64,000 nucleotides of DNA, taken from positions 1,302,001 to 1,366,000 of the forward strand of contig NZ_JACHMQ010000001.1 in assembly GCF_014208105.1 (NCBI RefSeq), written 5' to 3'. This document shows positions 63,662-64,000 of the stretch, piece by piece; position 1 is the stretch's first letter, and each line of letters opens with the position of its first letter. Under the pieces are notes generated by a model. It was not told the DNA's origin. It ran no database searches and saw nothing but the letters and a program-made list of their open reading frames with translations. Source of the DNA: Actinomadura coerulea. GTDB lineage: Bacteria; Actinomycetota; Actinomycetes; Streptosporangiales; Streptosporangiaceae. A program made the translations under genes and the position numbers.

Positions 63662-64000
63662 TCAGGACTGCGACAGCCGCATCATCCGCAGGACGCGCCG
63701 CACCAGCGAGGTCTGCCCGCCCTCGTCCGGGTCCTCCTGCCCGGCCGCCTCCTCGGCGGCGGGGGAGGGCCGCGGCTCGGGCGGGTCACCGGCCAGCTCG
63801 TAGGTGACCGGCAGCGACCGCAGGCCGCGTATCAGCGGGGACGAGCGCCACACGAGCTGGTCGGCGGGCAGCGCGAGCCGCAGCCCGGAGAAACGCTCGA
63901 AGAGCCGCTCCACCGCGATCGTGGTGATGGTGGTGGCGAGGTCGCGGCCGAGGCAGGCGTGCGGGCCGGCGCCCCACGCCAGATGGGCGCGCGAACTGTA
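63662..64000 (-). CDS. Cytochrome P450, C-terminal part only
   Basis: The frame is open to the right edge of the window, so the start lies outside. The visible 112 residues hold the heme-binding loop 'HLAWGAGPHACLGRDLATTI', including the cysteine ligand, followed by 'VERLFERFSGLRLALPADQL' and the terminal beta strands. The tail is extended by about 50 acidic residues before the stop at 63662. This is the second P450 in 6.5 kb. It probably starts 1 kb beyond the window. Confidence 0.92.
   Translation of the reverse strand, partial: YSSRAHLAWGAGPHACLGRDLATTITTIAVERLFERFSGLRLALPADQLVWRSSPLIRGLRSLPVTYELAGDPPEPRPSPAAEEAAGQEDPDEGGQTSLVRRVLRMMRLSQS

Overview
This is a high-GC actinomycete chromosome segment. 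The 16S rRNA gene (about 40095-41616) has the wording I associate with Thermomonosporaceae, most likely Actinomadura. GTG and TTG starts, strong GC at third codon positions, TetR/AraC/F420-type gene families and a 16S-23S spacer without tRNA genes agree with this. The window opens and closes inside genes.

Layout. (1) 1-11 kb: mostly unrecognised or lightly annotated genes: an excisionase-like HTH fragment, a Pro-rich membrane protein, a DUF2786 protein, an AlkZ/YcaQ-like winged-helix protein, a PY-repeat protein, a secreted RlpA-like barrel protein, an F420-type oxidoreductase. (2) 11.3-15.4 kb: GNAT, an aminoglycoside-phosphotransferase-like kinase divergent from an ACAD11-like acyl-CoA dehydrogenase and its TetR regulator, and a VOC protein. 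(3) 15.6-18.2 kb: a two-gene, ATGA-overlapping operon of a Ro60/TROVE-like protein with a vWA MIDAS motif and an ARPP-like protein with a C-terminal Fis-type HTH. (4) 18.2-26 kb: PIG-L deacetylase, class II amidotransferase, small HAD-like protein, O-methyltransferase, SDR, Nudix, AraC, a mycothiol-type (TIGR03086) protein and a glutamyl-tRNA synthetase. (5) 26.1-34.5 kb: a signalling block with a response regulator, a 1413-residue cytosolic hybrid kinase with seven HAMP units, a fused anti-sigma-type ATPase/GAF/SpoIIE phosphatase, a STAS antagonist and an RsbW-like kinase, followed by class II DAHP synthase and a group 2 sigma factor. (6) 37.3-39.3 kb: thioredoxin, RlmA-like methyltransferase, nitroreductase-like protein. 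(7) 39.5-45.5 kb: a complete rRNA operon with several candidate promoters, a duplicated leader element, boxA-like motifs and a strong terminator. (8) 45.5-50.9 kb: decayed DNA holding a broken histidine kinase and a broken membrane protein, then an intact related membrane protein divergent from an M16 peptidase fused to a TPR/DUF4034-like region. (9) 51-57 kb: MFS/TetR pair with a clear operator, secreted zinc metallopeptidase, LysE exporter, a deletion scar joining a DUF397 fragment to an anti-sigma ATPase fragment, and a MurA with Asp in place of the fosfomycin-target Cys. (10) 57.4-64 kb: cytochrome P450, prenyltransferase-fold protein, acyl-CoA ligase, FAD monooxygenase, DUF2795 protein, and the end of a second P450.

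The most coherent functional groups are the partner-switching/HAMP-kinase block, the Ro-like/ARPP operon, and the kinase plus acyl-CoA dehydrogenase pair. Everything is read by eye from sequence; family names come from motif recognition, not from database searches.
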